The translations under genes were made by a program, and so were the position numbers. Below the pieces are notes generated by a model that made no database searches, was not told the origin of the DNA, and saw only the letters and a list, made by a program, of their open reading frames with translations. Positions 1-8,994 of a DNA stretch of 64,000 bases are shown here, piece by piece. The stretch's first letter is position 1; every line of letters starts with the position of its first letter. The stretch comes from Adiantum capillus-veneris. Its lineage: Eukaryota > Streptophyta > Polypodiopsida > Polypodiales > Pteridaceae. The stretch covers positions 54,254,253-54,318,252 of the forward strand of contig CM043959.1 in the NCBI GenBank assembly GCA_014529385.2, written 5' to 3'.

Positions 1-1077
1 CGCTGCTACCAGGTGGTCCAACCGCAAGAAGAAGTGGAGGCACTAAAGAGAGAGCTGGAATTGGAAAGAAAACAGAGATTAATGATAGCCGAAAGTGCAC
101 TTAGAGCTGAGGATCAGTTGCAAAGGCAAATATCGGATTTACAAAGTGAACAATAACAAGGACCAGCTCATGACAGTGAAATAGAAAGCCTCGTTTCCAA
201 GTCCATCAAGGAAGAAAATGAGAATCTGCACAATAGAGTAAAAGAGTTAGAAGAGGTTGCAGCCCAAAAGGAGATGGAATTTCAAACACTCCAAATCAAT
301 AATCAAACAATGGCTGCACAAATTGCAAGTCTCCAAACTGCAAAGCAACCCCAAGGGCAGGTGCGGGTGCACATGGTGCAAGCAGCCACGGATTTGGCTG
401 GCCTGGCAGAACTATATGGGGGTGATGATGACTATGAGGAAGGATCAGAGGACCATGGGACCCCTGATACACAGAATGATCAAGCTGGCTCCAACAACCA
501 AGAAGAAGACGAAGATTCAGTCACAAAACGTGAAGAGCAGAAGCTGGCCGAAGAAATGGAAAGGCAATCAGAGATGATGTGGTACAAGGCCATGAAATTA
601 GAGAAGGAGATGCTACAAGCACTCTCCAGATCAGACAAGACAGCAACAGAGCTACGGGAAGAGTGGAATGCCCCGATGTTACCCTATGCTCTGCTGAAAT
701 ATGAAACACTTACACATCAATGGCAGCTAGCAAAGGAAGAACAAGTGCCACTATTTGAAGGAGAATTACAGGTTCGGAAACAGCAAAGCAGAATAGTAGA
801 TAGCCAGCCAAAGTGGAGGCGTCAGTGGCTTTTGGATCATCCTAACAACCTGATCCACTTAGTCAATGCACCACCTGAGCTTAGAGATGATAGAACTTTT
901 TGCCCAACACCCAGAACTTATACTTACAGCCAACATAAAGCCTTACAAAGCAGAAATCCCACATGGCTGAACTATTCGATTTTGCCAGGACCGACCGAAG
1001 GAGAGAGAATATTCGGTTCTTACATGGTGAATTCGGAGGCTCTCCCGACCTGTTCTGCAAAATGCTTTGTAAAATAG
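1..1077 (+). pseudogene. Coiled-coil protein fragment, interrupted by a stop
   Basis: One frame (codons starting at position 1) reads from the window edge to a TAG at 1075-1077, with one internal TAA at 154-156. The longest stop-free part starts at an ATG at 274 and gives 267 residues. The N-terminal half is rich in Glu, Lys, Gln and Leu with heptad-like spacing, suggesting a long coiled coil. An acidic stretch lies near residues 50-80, and a Trp-rich part (PKWRRQWLLDHP) near residues 178-189. I do not recognise the family; a retroelement gag-like protein or a host gene fragment are both possible. An overlapping frame at 963-1160 stays open into the direct repeat that follows. The internal stop and lack of a visible 5' end suggest a decayed copy. 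Confidence 0.4.
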
Positions 1078-1135
1078 CTCGGACGTTTTTGGCCTGTCTC
1101 ACAGCGTTTTCAGAGAGCTGGAGTTCAGAGTTCTG

Positions 1136-1520
1136 TAATCGGGTGAGATTGGACTTATAGGTAAGTGTATCCTAGTAAGGGGATAGCACCTAGCAAGTTT
1201 GAAATGATTCTGAGTTCATTTGATGTGCAAACGGTGTTATGGGCGATTAGGGATAGAGTGGGTTGAAGTTAACTAGGATTAGTGATTGATGCATCATAGA
1301 AGTGCGTATGTGTAGGTTGGTCTCAGCCTGACAAGCTAACGAGATTGCCTCTGTGCACCTACGGGTTAGTCGTGTCACCAGATGATAAGTATGTTGTCTG
1401 TGTCATGCTTGTGATCATGAACAGGGGAGTAGTTTGCCCTAAAACACTCCCTAGCAGTCCATGAATACTTAACGTTCTTCTTTGTTAAGTCATGTAATGG
1501 TCATGCTATTTGAGAAAAAA
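1136..1520 (+). repeat. Left copy of 385-bp direct repeat
   Basis: It matches 8610-8994 at a constant offset of 7474 bp, with no indels and roughly eight or nine substitutions seen by eye. It starts at TAATCGGGTGAG and ends in an A-run. The last 60-70 bases (from about 1455) are a piece of the gypsy RT region, also found near 54150-54195, so the repeat spans an older junction. A good splice-donor-like site (ATAGGTAAGT) lies near 1160. Confidence 0.9.
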
Positions 1521-1560
1521 AAAAATTTATGATATTTTTATTTTAAAAAATTAAAAAATA

Positions 1561-1605
1561 TAAACGAGCGAAACTTGCTTCCGACACAAAGGTAAAGGAC
1601 AAAAA
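1561..1605 (-). repeat. Terminal inverted repeat of PLE, left
   Basis: The reverse complement of this segment matches 7888-7932 over about 45 bp with three or four differences. Both are followed outward by AT-rich DNA, and the similarity fades there. An inverted copy of the 3' terminus at the 5' end fits the complex pseudo-LTR arrangements known for PLEs. Confidence 0.8.
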
Positions 1606-1606
1606 G

Positions 1607-1610
<4 letters not shown>

Positions 1611-1640
<30 letters not shown>

Positions 1641-1646
1641 CGGGGG
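1611..1646 (+). repeat. Poly-G tract
   Basis: About 30 consecutive G residues, one C, then five G. It lies just inside the left inverted repeat of the PLE. The length may be inexact because such tracts are hard to sequence. Confidence 0.9.
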
Positions 1647-1651
1647 TTTGA

Positions 1652-1850
1652 AAAACCTCCTTTAGCTTAACTTTTTTTTTCTCTTCTCCTTCCCTTTCCC
1701 CTTCCTTGCCCTTCGTCCTCTTCTTACAAGTAAAACCTCCTTTAGCTTAACTTTTTTTTTTTTTTTTTCTCTTCTCCTTCCCTTTCCCCTTCCTTGCCCT
1801 TAGTCCTCTCCTTACAAGTAAAACCTCCTTTAGCTTAACTTTCTTAAAGC
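1652..1850 (+). repeat. Tandem pyrimidine-rich repeat, 2.3 units
   Basis: Units begin with AAAACCTCCTTTAGCTTAAC at 1652, 1732 and 1820. The period is 80 then 88 bp; the difference is a longer T-run in the second unit. The third unit is partial. It lies in the 5' region of the PLE. Confidence 0.85.
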
Positions 1851-3167
1851 CTAACCGTCCCTTTTTCCGAGTTCTACCTTTTCCTAAGGTTGTAAACGGC
1901 CTTTTTCTTTGAAGACCTTTTATTTGCTTGGTGGCTGTGCAAAGGCACGCTTCATTCACTACACCATCTCGCTTCAACACGCAGCCCTCCATAGCTCGCT
2001 ACTTGCACCAGCTCGCTTCAACGCACAACTCGCAAATTAGTGCATTGTTCATACCCGCCACAGTTATCCCGCCTCCTCCCGGCACCCATCTCCCGCCCTG
2101 GTGTCTGCTCCGAAGACAACTCTTAAGCTCAGCTGACACCTAGTTGGTAGTCTTGGCAACGCAGGCACCCTTCTACGGTTTCTAAGGCTAAACTCTGTAA
2201 CAGTGCTCCGATGGGGTTCAGCTATGAAGCTGCCGCTGCATCTTTAGCATCCAGCTTTTCATCTCCTGCTTTACTCCTTCCCGCGGGAGGCCCTTGTCGA
2301 CTCTCTGCCTACGGCTAGAACCAGAAGACGCGCACTGAGTGCAGCTACAACGTTCGCCGGGCGACTATTACCTTACGGTTGCACACAGCAATGACACTCT
2401 GCTCCAGTTACCCAGCGTAGTCGATGGCGGGTGCTACAACTATAGTCTGCGACAAACAGGTGCCACAGCAGTAGGCGGCGACCTTCAGACGGCTACCAAT
2501 AGCGGTGGGCAGATGGCTCCGACGGTTAGTGGCCGCGCCTAGTCAGCAGGGGTGATATTTTCTCTCCTACGAGCTGCACCCGGTGGCGGCCCCCTGCTCT
2601 ATTTTCGGCTACAACATTACCCGGCGGCGGTGGTCCCTAGCGCTCTTCTCTTCTGCCTGCAGCGACTTCAGCCCAGCAGGCTCCCTGCTTGCCCAGCGGC
2701 GGCTGTGGTAAGTCCTACTCCCTACTCGCCCAACGGCTGTGGTTAGTCCTGCTCATCTGACGACTGCAACCAGTCTTTCCCGCACAACGGCTGGTGGGCC
2801 TCCTACGAGCACCACGACGGCAGCTAGGTGACTAGGCATGCGGACTGCACTGTCACGGCCTTTGCTATTAGGCGACCAGTCCTGCGACGTCGCGTCACAA
2901 CATCAGCCACTACATTTAGGCGACCAGTCCTGCAGCGTCGCGTCACAGCAGCAGCTACTACAAATTAGGCGACCAGTCCTGCGGGCTTCATGGGTACAAC
3001 TACTACAACGGAGCAACTACAGTGGGGCTGCTTAGCGGCTAGTTCTGCGGACCTCACAACGGCGGCAACGGTGGGTCTTGCGCACTCGACGACGAAAGCA
3101 AGTCAACAAGGTGGCATCTTTTTAACTAAACATTACTACTACAACAACTAGTCAAGGCGAGTCCAAG
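1851..3167 (+). other. PLE 5' region, GC-rich, no confident gene
   Basis: GC-rich DNA between the left PLE terminus and ORF1, with short open frames only (for example 1928-2143 and 2339-2542) that resemble nothing I know. It contains degenerate short repeats, the clearest being a 48-49 bp minisatellite with GGCGACCAGTCCTGC at 2871, 2919 and 2968. Probably the element's 5' untranslated/promoter region; alternatively captured DNA. Confidence 0.5.
2869..2990 (+). repeat. 48-49 bp minisatellite, three units
   Basis: The core TTAGGCGACCAGTCCTGC occurs three times (core starts 2871, 2919, 2968). The first two units share the following CGTCGCGTCACA segment; the third diverges after the core. Confidence 0.8.
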
Positions 3168-4232
3168 ATGGCGGCTCCCCCTCCTCTCTCCTCCACTTCG
3201 TCCTTAGCCCTTGTTCCCACGACGATGGACGAAACCCCTGAATTCCCTTCCATGGATCTTGCACCCTCTCTCTTCTCGGCTTCCCAAAACCCTAATACCT
3301 CACCCGTTGACGTGGTTTCCTTTCCCGGCTTTGTCACGGCGGCTAGCCTCATCAACCCTCCTTCTTCAAACCTAACCACGCCAATGCTAATCCCAACCCC
3401 TCCCATTACCCCCTCCATTACCTCCTCTAAGAAGACTTTATTTAGTCCCGAGGAGATCTTGGGGCTCACCGCTAACCTACCCATCGAGGATCTCGATCAA
3501 CTCTCTATCCCTTCTACCAACAACCGTGGCAAAAATAACCCCTCCCCTTTTACTCATCCCGGCTTGGCTAGCTCTTCTAAGCAAGGCTTCGCGATTTCCT
3601 CCTACCCTAACCAAGGTGGTATTTTCTCCAATTTTCCTCAAAGTGGCATCCTCACTAATCCACCCCTTACCTTTCCCTCTTCCTTCGGCTCCCTCTCCGC
3701 TAACTCCTCAAATCTTTCTCCCCATCCACCATCCCTCCCCATCCTACACTCCATAGAAAAGCCCTTAGAATTCAACAAAATTGTATCCCTTTCTTTGGAG
3801 GAATTTAAAGCCCTTAATCTCAAGCTTAACAAAGCTAAATCCCATCTCACGCACCTTCTAAGCCTTCACGCCAACCAAAAGGCCCCTCATAGTCTTTGTA
3901 TGAAAACCCCTCGTCTTACCTTGGATGACATTCATGCACAAGTGCTTTTAAGCGCTAAGCTAAAGGCACTTAACATACAATTTCAACTTGATTGCACTAA
4001 AGCTTACATCCAAGCCCAAACTTTACTCATAAAAAATCTTCAAAAAAGCTTTGGTGACTACCACGACATCGTGGAAGAGAGGCTTCTAGAACTCACTAAA
4101 AAACTTGCACCCATCTCTTTCCCGAGGGTGTTACCTTCGGCTTGGGCTAGCCAACTCCTTCAAACTTCCCTCAACGAATTTGATGCTCTCCTTCAAAATG
4201 AATTCTTCAAACTCACTTGGCCTCTTCCTTGA
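3168..4232 (+). CDS. PLE ORF1-like protein, 354 aa
   Basis: An intact ATG-to-TGA frame upstream of the PLE RT and on the same strand. Residues 1-200 are rich in Pro, Ser, Thr and Leu and look disordered. Residues about 200-354 are helical in character with many Lys and Leu (LEEFKALNLKLNKAKSHLTHLL), suggesting a coiled coil that could mediate multimerisation. No zinc finger, GIY-YIG or RT motif is visible. The start is supported by a favourable context (AAGATGGCG). PLEs can carry such an upstream ORF, but I cannot match this one to a described family. The C terminus overlaps the next open frame (from 4217), so the original product may have been longer. Confidence 0.6.
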   Translation: MAAPPPLSSTSSLALVPTTMDETPEFPSMDLAPSLFSASQNPNTSPVDVVSFPGFVTAASLINPPSSNLTTPMLIPTPPITPSITSSKKTLFSPEEILGLTANLPIEDLDQLSIPSTNNRGKNNPSPFTHPGLASSSKQGFAISSYPNQGGIFSNFPQSGILTNPPLTFPSSFGSLSANSSNLSPHPPSLPILHSIEKPLEFNKIVSLSLEEFKALNLKLNKAKSHLTHLLSLHANQKAPHSLCMKTPRLTLDDIHAQVLLSAKLKALNIQFQLDCTKAYIQAQTLLIKNLQKSFGDYHDIVEERLLELTKKLAPISFPRVLPSAWASQLLQTSLNEFDALLQNEFFKLTWPLP

Positions 4233-4751
4233 GCATGGCGGCTCATTGTGCTAGGAAGAGGTCACAAATCTCTCTCCTAGAAGAAGTAGAATCCCTACCT
4301 AAAGAGGAAACGGTAGGTGAATTGGTGCATCACGAGGTCACCACCCAAATGAAAAAGCTCCTCTCACCTCCTCACAATTCTCCTTTTCCCAAACACCCTC
4401 ACCACACTACCCACCATAAACCTCCCTCCTTTCAAACCATACCCTTCCTTGGCAAAGAAACCTCATGAGGAATTCACTCGGCAACCATTTAAGAAACCCA
4501 AAACCACCCCCCCTACTTTGTACCACCGCCACTCCTCCCCCTCTTGTAATCTCCCCATTTTGAGTACTTCCAATATACCCTCTCCCCCCTCTAGCAACAC
4601 TTCTCACCTACCCTCTCTTCTCCAAACTCCCAACTACCCTCTCAACTCTCCCTCCCCCAAACCCCCCCACTTGCCCAAAACGAAGCCTCTACATCCCAAG
4701 TTTAGCCTACCTAAAGGCTCAAAAAATTTGCAATGGAGGAGGACCAACTAG
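4217..4751 (+). pseudogene. PLE linker region between ORF1 and RT, frameshifted
   Basis: Two overlapping open frames, 4217-4468 and 4449-4751, join ORF1 to the RT frame. The first has a short basic segment (CARKRSQ) that may be a nuclear localisation signal, followed by an acidic helix. The second is very rich in Pro and Ser (about half of residues). Changing frame at each short overlap suggests indels in a once continuous N-terminal extension of the RT protein. I see no catalytic motif here. Confidence 0.5.
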
Positions 4752-4770
4752 GGCAAGAGCACCCTACCTC

Positions 4771-5631
4771 TTGGGTCCATCTACTCTTCTCAAAACCCCC
4801 CCTTTTTCCTCACCTTTGGACCCCTCCTCCTTGTACTTTCCCTCTCCTTCCCCATCCTTCCCACTCCGGAAAAAGCGTCATAAATTTTGGCTTCCTCTAA
4901 CTATTCCTCACCTCTTTAGAATTTTAAATCTAAGCAATCTTTCTATCTTCACTCTTGAGCACAAAATTACAAACCTCTCTTCGCACAATCTCTCATGTCA
5001 TCCCCTCTCTTCCTCCGAACATAAACTCTTGGGTCTTGGACTCAATTACATCCCTCCTTCTCCCCCGCCCCCTCCGGATTCCATACTTAAAGCCTACTCA
5101 AATTTAAAAAGAAGCTTCCAACTTAGATTGTTCTTTAAAAACTCTTCCCCTCCCTCTACCCTCTCTTTATCCGTTCCTAATCCCACTTGGAATCCACCTT
5201 TGCTTTCCTCCACTCTAAACTTGGCTTTCAAAAATGTGTTTTCTCTTCTCAATTCTCTTCTCTCTTTTCATCCTCCTTTCCACACCAAACCTTCTTTCAT
5301 GAATGCCCTCTCTTCCTTAAGAGATAACCAAAGCATTGTAATCAAACCCGTAGATAAAAACCTTGGTCCCGTTGTCCTCTCCAAAGATTGGTATGAAAAA
5401 GAAGCCCTTCGCCACCTCATGGACCCCTCTACCTACTCCAAAATTTCTTCCCCTCCTCTAGCCTTTGTTGTCTCCCTCCTCACCTCTATGATTTTAAACT
5501 ACCCCCTTCTACCTAGCAATGAAAGAGATTTCATCCTTTCCTCTTCTCTAGTTAAGTCTAAGCCTTGCCCCTTTTTTCTCCTACCCAAAATCTATAAACC
5601 ATTCCTTGTAGGAAGCCCCACAATTACATAA
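4771..5631 (+). pseudogene. PLE reverse transcriptase, N-terminal part
   Basis: This open stretch (about 286 residues, entered by frameshift rather than at a convincing start codon) holds the N-terminal PLE blocks: the NLSSHNLSCHPLSSSEHKLL segment ahead of LGLNYIPPSP, then SIVIKPVDKNLGPVVLSKDW, which corresponds to the finger region of PLE RTs. It ends with FFLLPKIYKPFLVGSPT, the LPKIHK block, before a stop at 5629-5631. The next RT block is displaced to about 6321. Strong family recognition; the gene is broken. Confidence 0.85.
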
Positions 5632-6320
5632 AGGAGATTCTCTTTCATTAATAGGGTTAGCTAAGTCCCCACTGGATGACTCGAAGGTACATTAATGCCC
5701 TCACACACAAGCATGCATCCCAATTGGCGTACATAGACCCTACCCTTGCCACATTGTTTGACTGGACAATTATTGGAGTTTGTGACTAGACGGTTATTGG
5801 AGTTTGGTTCATTCAATAAATCTATGCAGGTTCCTATGTACAAATTTATGCCTACCTTGTATATACACATGGCTTGATATTGTTCAATAACGTATTTAGT
5901 AATATTGTTCTGATTTGACTGATCCCTACTTGGTTTATAACCTGTCTAATGGGACCGATGCAAGGTGGCCAATTGCATGCACAAAGGGATTCTCCAACCT
6001 AATCTTGGACTCCTGTGTTATGGCTTACCAAACTTGTTGTGGCGAGTAGATCAATACCCAGCTGTGTACCTTTCGTACTTGCATTAAATAGCTCCATGCA
6101 AGCCTTGCATACATCTTTTATTACTATTTACACATACTTCCTTACCTTTATTTTAGCTCACTGCAGAAAACATCCCTATGTGCCGGCTCTATCCTCACAA
6201 TTTTTGATTTACGTCACTGCATGTCCATAGGGTCGCCCATCTCTGTTGAACCCACCCATGAGTCGCTATCCCCTTTTCTCCTCAATCATTAGCTCACAGA
6301 CACGTAGGGATATGTTTTAG
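5632..6320 (+). other. Interruption inside the PLE RT: intron or insertion
   Basis: About 0.6-0.7 kb without RT homology separates LPKIYKPF from KWLHTQLCPIL. It differs in base use from the pyrimidine-rich PLE coding strand. Two readings are possible. A GT-AG intron from 5608 to 6230 would join KPFL to GRP in phase and recreate the GRP motif usual after PKIHK. Alternatively, DNA was inserted near 5630, since GSPT just before it resembles the SPT that normally precedes the SKWLH block. Neither restores a clean frame. No terminal repeats or coding region seen. Confidence 0.5.
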
Positions 6321-7413
6321 AAAATGCCTCCAAATGGCTCCACACACAACTCTGTCCCATCCTTTTATCTAAAAAACAACACCTAAAAGATTCCCACTCC
6401 CTTATCTTGGACCTCTTATCCACCCCCTTCCCTCCCCATATTATCCTCTTCTCCTTTGATGTAGAGTCTCTCTATCGTAGCATCCCCATTATAGAAGGAC
6501 TCTTAGCTCTCAAAATTTCCATCCAAGATGTTTTTCCCTCACCTAAAGTGCACTTCATTATGTCCCTAGCCTCTCTCATCCTCAATCATCACTATCTCTC
6601 TTTCAAAGGAGAAGTATGGCATCAAACTAAGGGTACAGCAATGGGGTCAAATTTTGTAGTGGTCTACGCTTGCCTCTTCCTTTGTTTCCTGGAAGAAGGC
6701 ATGAAGCTACTCACCGCCCCTTCCCTCCTTTATTTCAAAAGATTCATCGACGATGCTTTTGGTATTTGGGATGGTCCTGCCTTCGGTTTAAAAAGCTTCT
6801 TCAAAGCTATGGACATCCTCTCCAAAAGCATATAAAAATTACTTCTTCCATCTCCTCCCAAGAGGCTTTTATTTTGGATATCCATTTCTTCAAGGGACCC
6901 TCTTTTGCCACCTTCGGTATTCTTGATTCACACTGTCACTAGAAAAGCCTTAACTCCTACAACTACATTCCTTGGCAATCGTGGCATCCAACACACCAAA
7001 TGATTGCTTTCATCCTTGCAGAACTCAAAAGATACATTGTCAGGGAAAGCTCTCTTTCGAGCTTCATCACTATTCGCAACCTCTTCTATGCAAGGCTCAG
7101 AGCTAAAGGCTATCCCCCCTCTCTTTTGGAAGCTTGCTTCCTGTTTGTATCTTATGAAGTTAGACCTTCGCTACTTCATAAAATGCATAGAACCAAGCAT
7201 TCACCAACCATTGTTAAAATTCCCTTTGCTCCCCTTACCCGCACTCTAAACCTCTCCCGCACCATCAACAAACCCCTCGCTAAGCTTCTCAAAAAGGATC
7301 CCGAACTCACACATCTTCCTAAGCCTATCATATGTTGGCTTAATGCTCCTAACCTTGGTGCCCTCCTCTCCCTTAAACCCAACCCTACCAAACCCAACCC
7401 TACCTTACCTTAA
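6321..7413 (+). pseudogene. PLE reverse transcriptase, catalytic and C-terminal parts
   Basis: The frame from about 6321 carries ASKWLHTQLCPIL, then FSFDVESLYRSIP (motif A, catalytic Asp), HQTKGTAMGS (motif B) and YFKRFIDDAFGIW (motif C with both catalytic Asp). It stops at 6833-6835. Homology continues in the next frame from 6836 (TSSISSQEAFILDI), passes a stop near 6940, then YNYIPWQSWHPTHQMIAF, a thumb helix block and YARLRAKGYPPSLL. It ends at NAPNLGALLSLKP and a TAA near 7413. This is where an endonuclease domain would begin in EN+ PLEs; none is present. At least one frameshift and one stop break the gene. Confidence 0.9.
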
Positions 7414-7777
7414 TTATCCTTTCCTCTCCTCCACCAACCCTTCCACCCCTTTTTGTTTCCCCTTTACCTTCTCCACACCTTGCTATCCTCTCCTACACTA
7501 AACTCCTCTCCCACCCCTATGCCTCTTTTCACACTTGCCTTGTCACACAGGGCTCATTTAATTTTGTTTGACTAGCCTTTTTTTCCCCTCATTTAACTTT
7601 AAATAGCCCCCAAGTGACTTGTACTCCCATCTTTTCCCACCCTTTTTTTGTACCCCCTACATTTAAAGAGGAATTACTCACCTTCCAAACTAGCCTCTCC
7701 TCCCTAACTATGGTACTTTGTACAGGTTTTTGAACCATGACTCCCTACTTATACCCCTTCCACCCTCCCTTTTTGTT
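7414..7777 (+). other. PLE 3' untranslated region
   Basis: Pyrimidine-rich DNA after the RT stop, continuing the composition of the PLE coding strand. No ORF or GIY-YIG-like sequence. It leads into the hammerhead-like motif. Confidence 0.5.
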
Positions 7778-7819
7778 TACACCACGGATGAGCTAATATA
7801 GCGAAACGCGTTTGGTGTA
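7778..7819 (+). ncRNA. Hammerhead ribozyme-like motif (type I, minimal)
   Basis: Stem I pairs TACACCA (7778-7784) with TGGTGTA (7813-7819), 7 of 7. The core reads CGGATGA at 7785-7791 against consensus CTGATGA, one change at U4. Stem II is GCTA/TAGC (7792-7795, 7799-7802) with loop ATA. GAAA follows at 7803-7806, then a tiny stem III (A-T, C-G, two-base loop) and the GTT cleavage triplet ending at 7812. Minimal hammerheads with very short stem III are established in PLEs. The U4 change and U at the cleavage site would be expected to weaken activity in this copy. Confidence 0.75.
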
Positions 7820-7887
7820 GACTCTTGTGTAGTTCCTCTCTCCTTTTTCATTTCCTCCCCCCTCTTCCTTTTTTCCTCCCCGCCCCG

Positions 7888-7932
7888 TTTTTGTCCTTTA
7901 CCTTTGTGTCGGAAACAAGTTTCGCTCGCTTA
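7888..7932 (+). repeat. Terminal inverted repeat of PLE, right
   Basis: Partner of 1561-1605 in inverted orientation. It lies about 70 bp downstream of the hammerhead-like motif and is followed by a 100-bp A/T-only-like tract that ends near 8040. Confidence 0.8.
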
Positions 7933-8040
7933 TACTTTTTTTATTAAAAAAATTAAAAATATTGCTTTTTTTATTTTTAAAAAATAATTTTTTTAAATTT
8001 AAAAAATTTTAAATATTTTTTCAATTTTTTTTAAAAATAT

Positions 8041-8609
8041 AGCCTATCCAATTCCCATTTTTATGTCAAAGACGTCTTATCATTTTGATCCACTTGTCTG
8101 GATTATGTAAAGATTAATTAGTCGACCGGGACCTAGATGCGTTTCCACTTTGTAATTATGATGAGTAGAACTTAATTAAAACCCCATGTACATTTTGAGC
8201 TAAGGTGACTAAAGTATAAAGGTCACCTTAGAACCATTTCTTAAATAACCTTTGAATGATTAATCCTGTGTCGTACGAGTCTAAGAGAGAGAGAGTGTGT
8301 GATCTTATCCTCTTCGCTACGCGCATCTCCCTCACCGGATTCACGAAGCGACCACGCCATCGCGGTAGCCTCTCCGAGAGCTACACGCTCATGCCACTCA
8401 TTCACATATTGGAGCTATTCGCGAGCGATCCTTCCACGAGCTTGTTTTGCTTGTAAGTAGCACAAACAGTGTTTGCTTTCAACAATCAAGTACTTTATGG
8501 AACGAGGGCGAGACTAGCGACGCATAGATGTTCATAGACTTAGGTTTCGCACACTTTTAGGTTATGACCTGTGAGTCTATCGTGACTGTATTCGAGATAG
8601 TTAGGGTTA
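8041..8609 (+). other. Unassigned DNA, possible LTR or leader fragment
   Basis: 570 bp between the PLE and the right copy of the direct repeat. It has a TATA-like TATAAAGG near 8216 followed by a more GC-rich stretch with a GA-run (about 8284-8296). This resembles a promoter plus transcribed leader, but there is no identifiable coding capacity and no matching second copy in the window. The 8256-8456 frame is short and unrecognised. Confidence 0.35.
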
Positions 8610-8994
8610 TAATCGGGTGAGATTGGACTTATAGGTAAGTGTATCCTAGTAAGGGGATAGCACCTAGCAAGTTTGAAATGATTCTGAGTTCATTTGATGT
8701 GCAAACGATGCTATGGGCAATTAGGGATAGAGTGGGTTGAAGTTAACCAGGATTAGTGATTGATGCATCATAGAAGTGCGTATGTGTAGGTTGGTCTCAG
8801 CCTGACAAGCTAACGAGATTGCCTCTGTGCACCTACGGGTTAGTCATGTCACCGGATGATAAGTATGTTGTCTGTGTCATGCTTGTGAGCATGAACAGGG
8901 GAGTAGTTTTCCCTAAAACACTCCCTAGCAGTCCATGAATACTTAACGTTCTTCTTTGTTAAGTCATGTAATGGTCATGCTATTTGAGAAAAAA
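8610..8994 (+). repeat. Right copy of 385-bp direct repeat
   Basis: Same sequence as 1136-1520, offset 7474 with no indels. From about 8931 onward it is the E1 gypsy pol sequence, which here continues to the right without a break. This makes the right copy the one in its original gypsy context. Confidence 0.9.

Larger units (their letters stand above)
1521..8040 (+). mobile_element. Penelope-like retroelement (PLE), degraded
   Basis: The RT has PLE hallmarks on the + strand: an N-terminal DKNLGPVVLSKDWYEKE block, LPKIYK, FSFDVESLY, TKGTAMGS, the catalytic RFIDDAFGIW, and a C-terminal YARLRAKGYPP block. There are no LTRs. The ends carry inverted copies of a 45-bp sequence (1561-1605 and 7888-7932), and a hammerhead-ribozyme-like motif lies just inside the right end; both are known PLE traits. 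No GIY-YIG endonuclease follows the RT before the TAA near 7413, so it resembles endonuclease-deficient PLEs. Frameshifts and a 0.6-0.7 kb interruption make this copy inactive. The boundaries are approximate, set by the AT-rich tracts outside the inverted copies. Confidence 0.85.

Noticed and set aside
3152-3850. Open frames on the minus strand opposite the PLE ORF1
   Set aside because: Shadow frames of a pyrimidine-rich coding strand; the + strand has the family motifs.
7372-7412. Telomere-like CCCAACCCTACC repeats at the end of the PLE coding frame
   Set aside because: They resemble CCCTAAA only loosely, lie inside the reading frame (PNPTKPNPT) and not at the element terminus, so they do not support telomere attachment.
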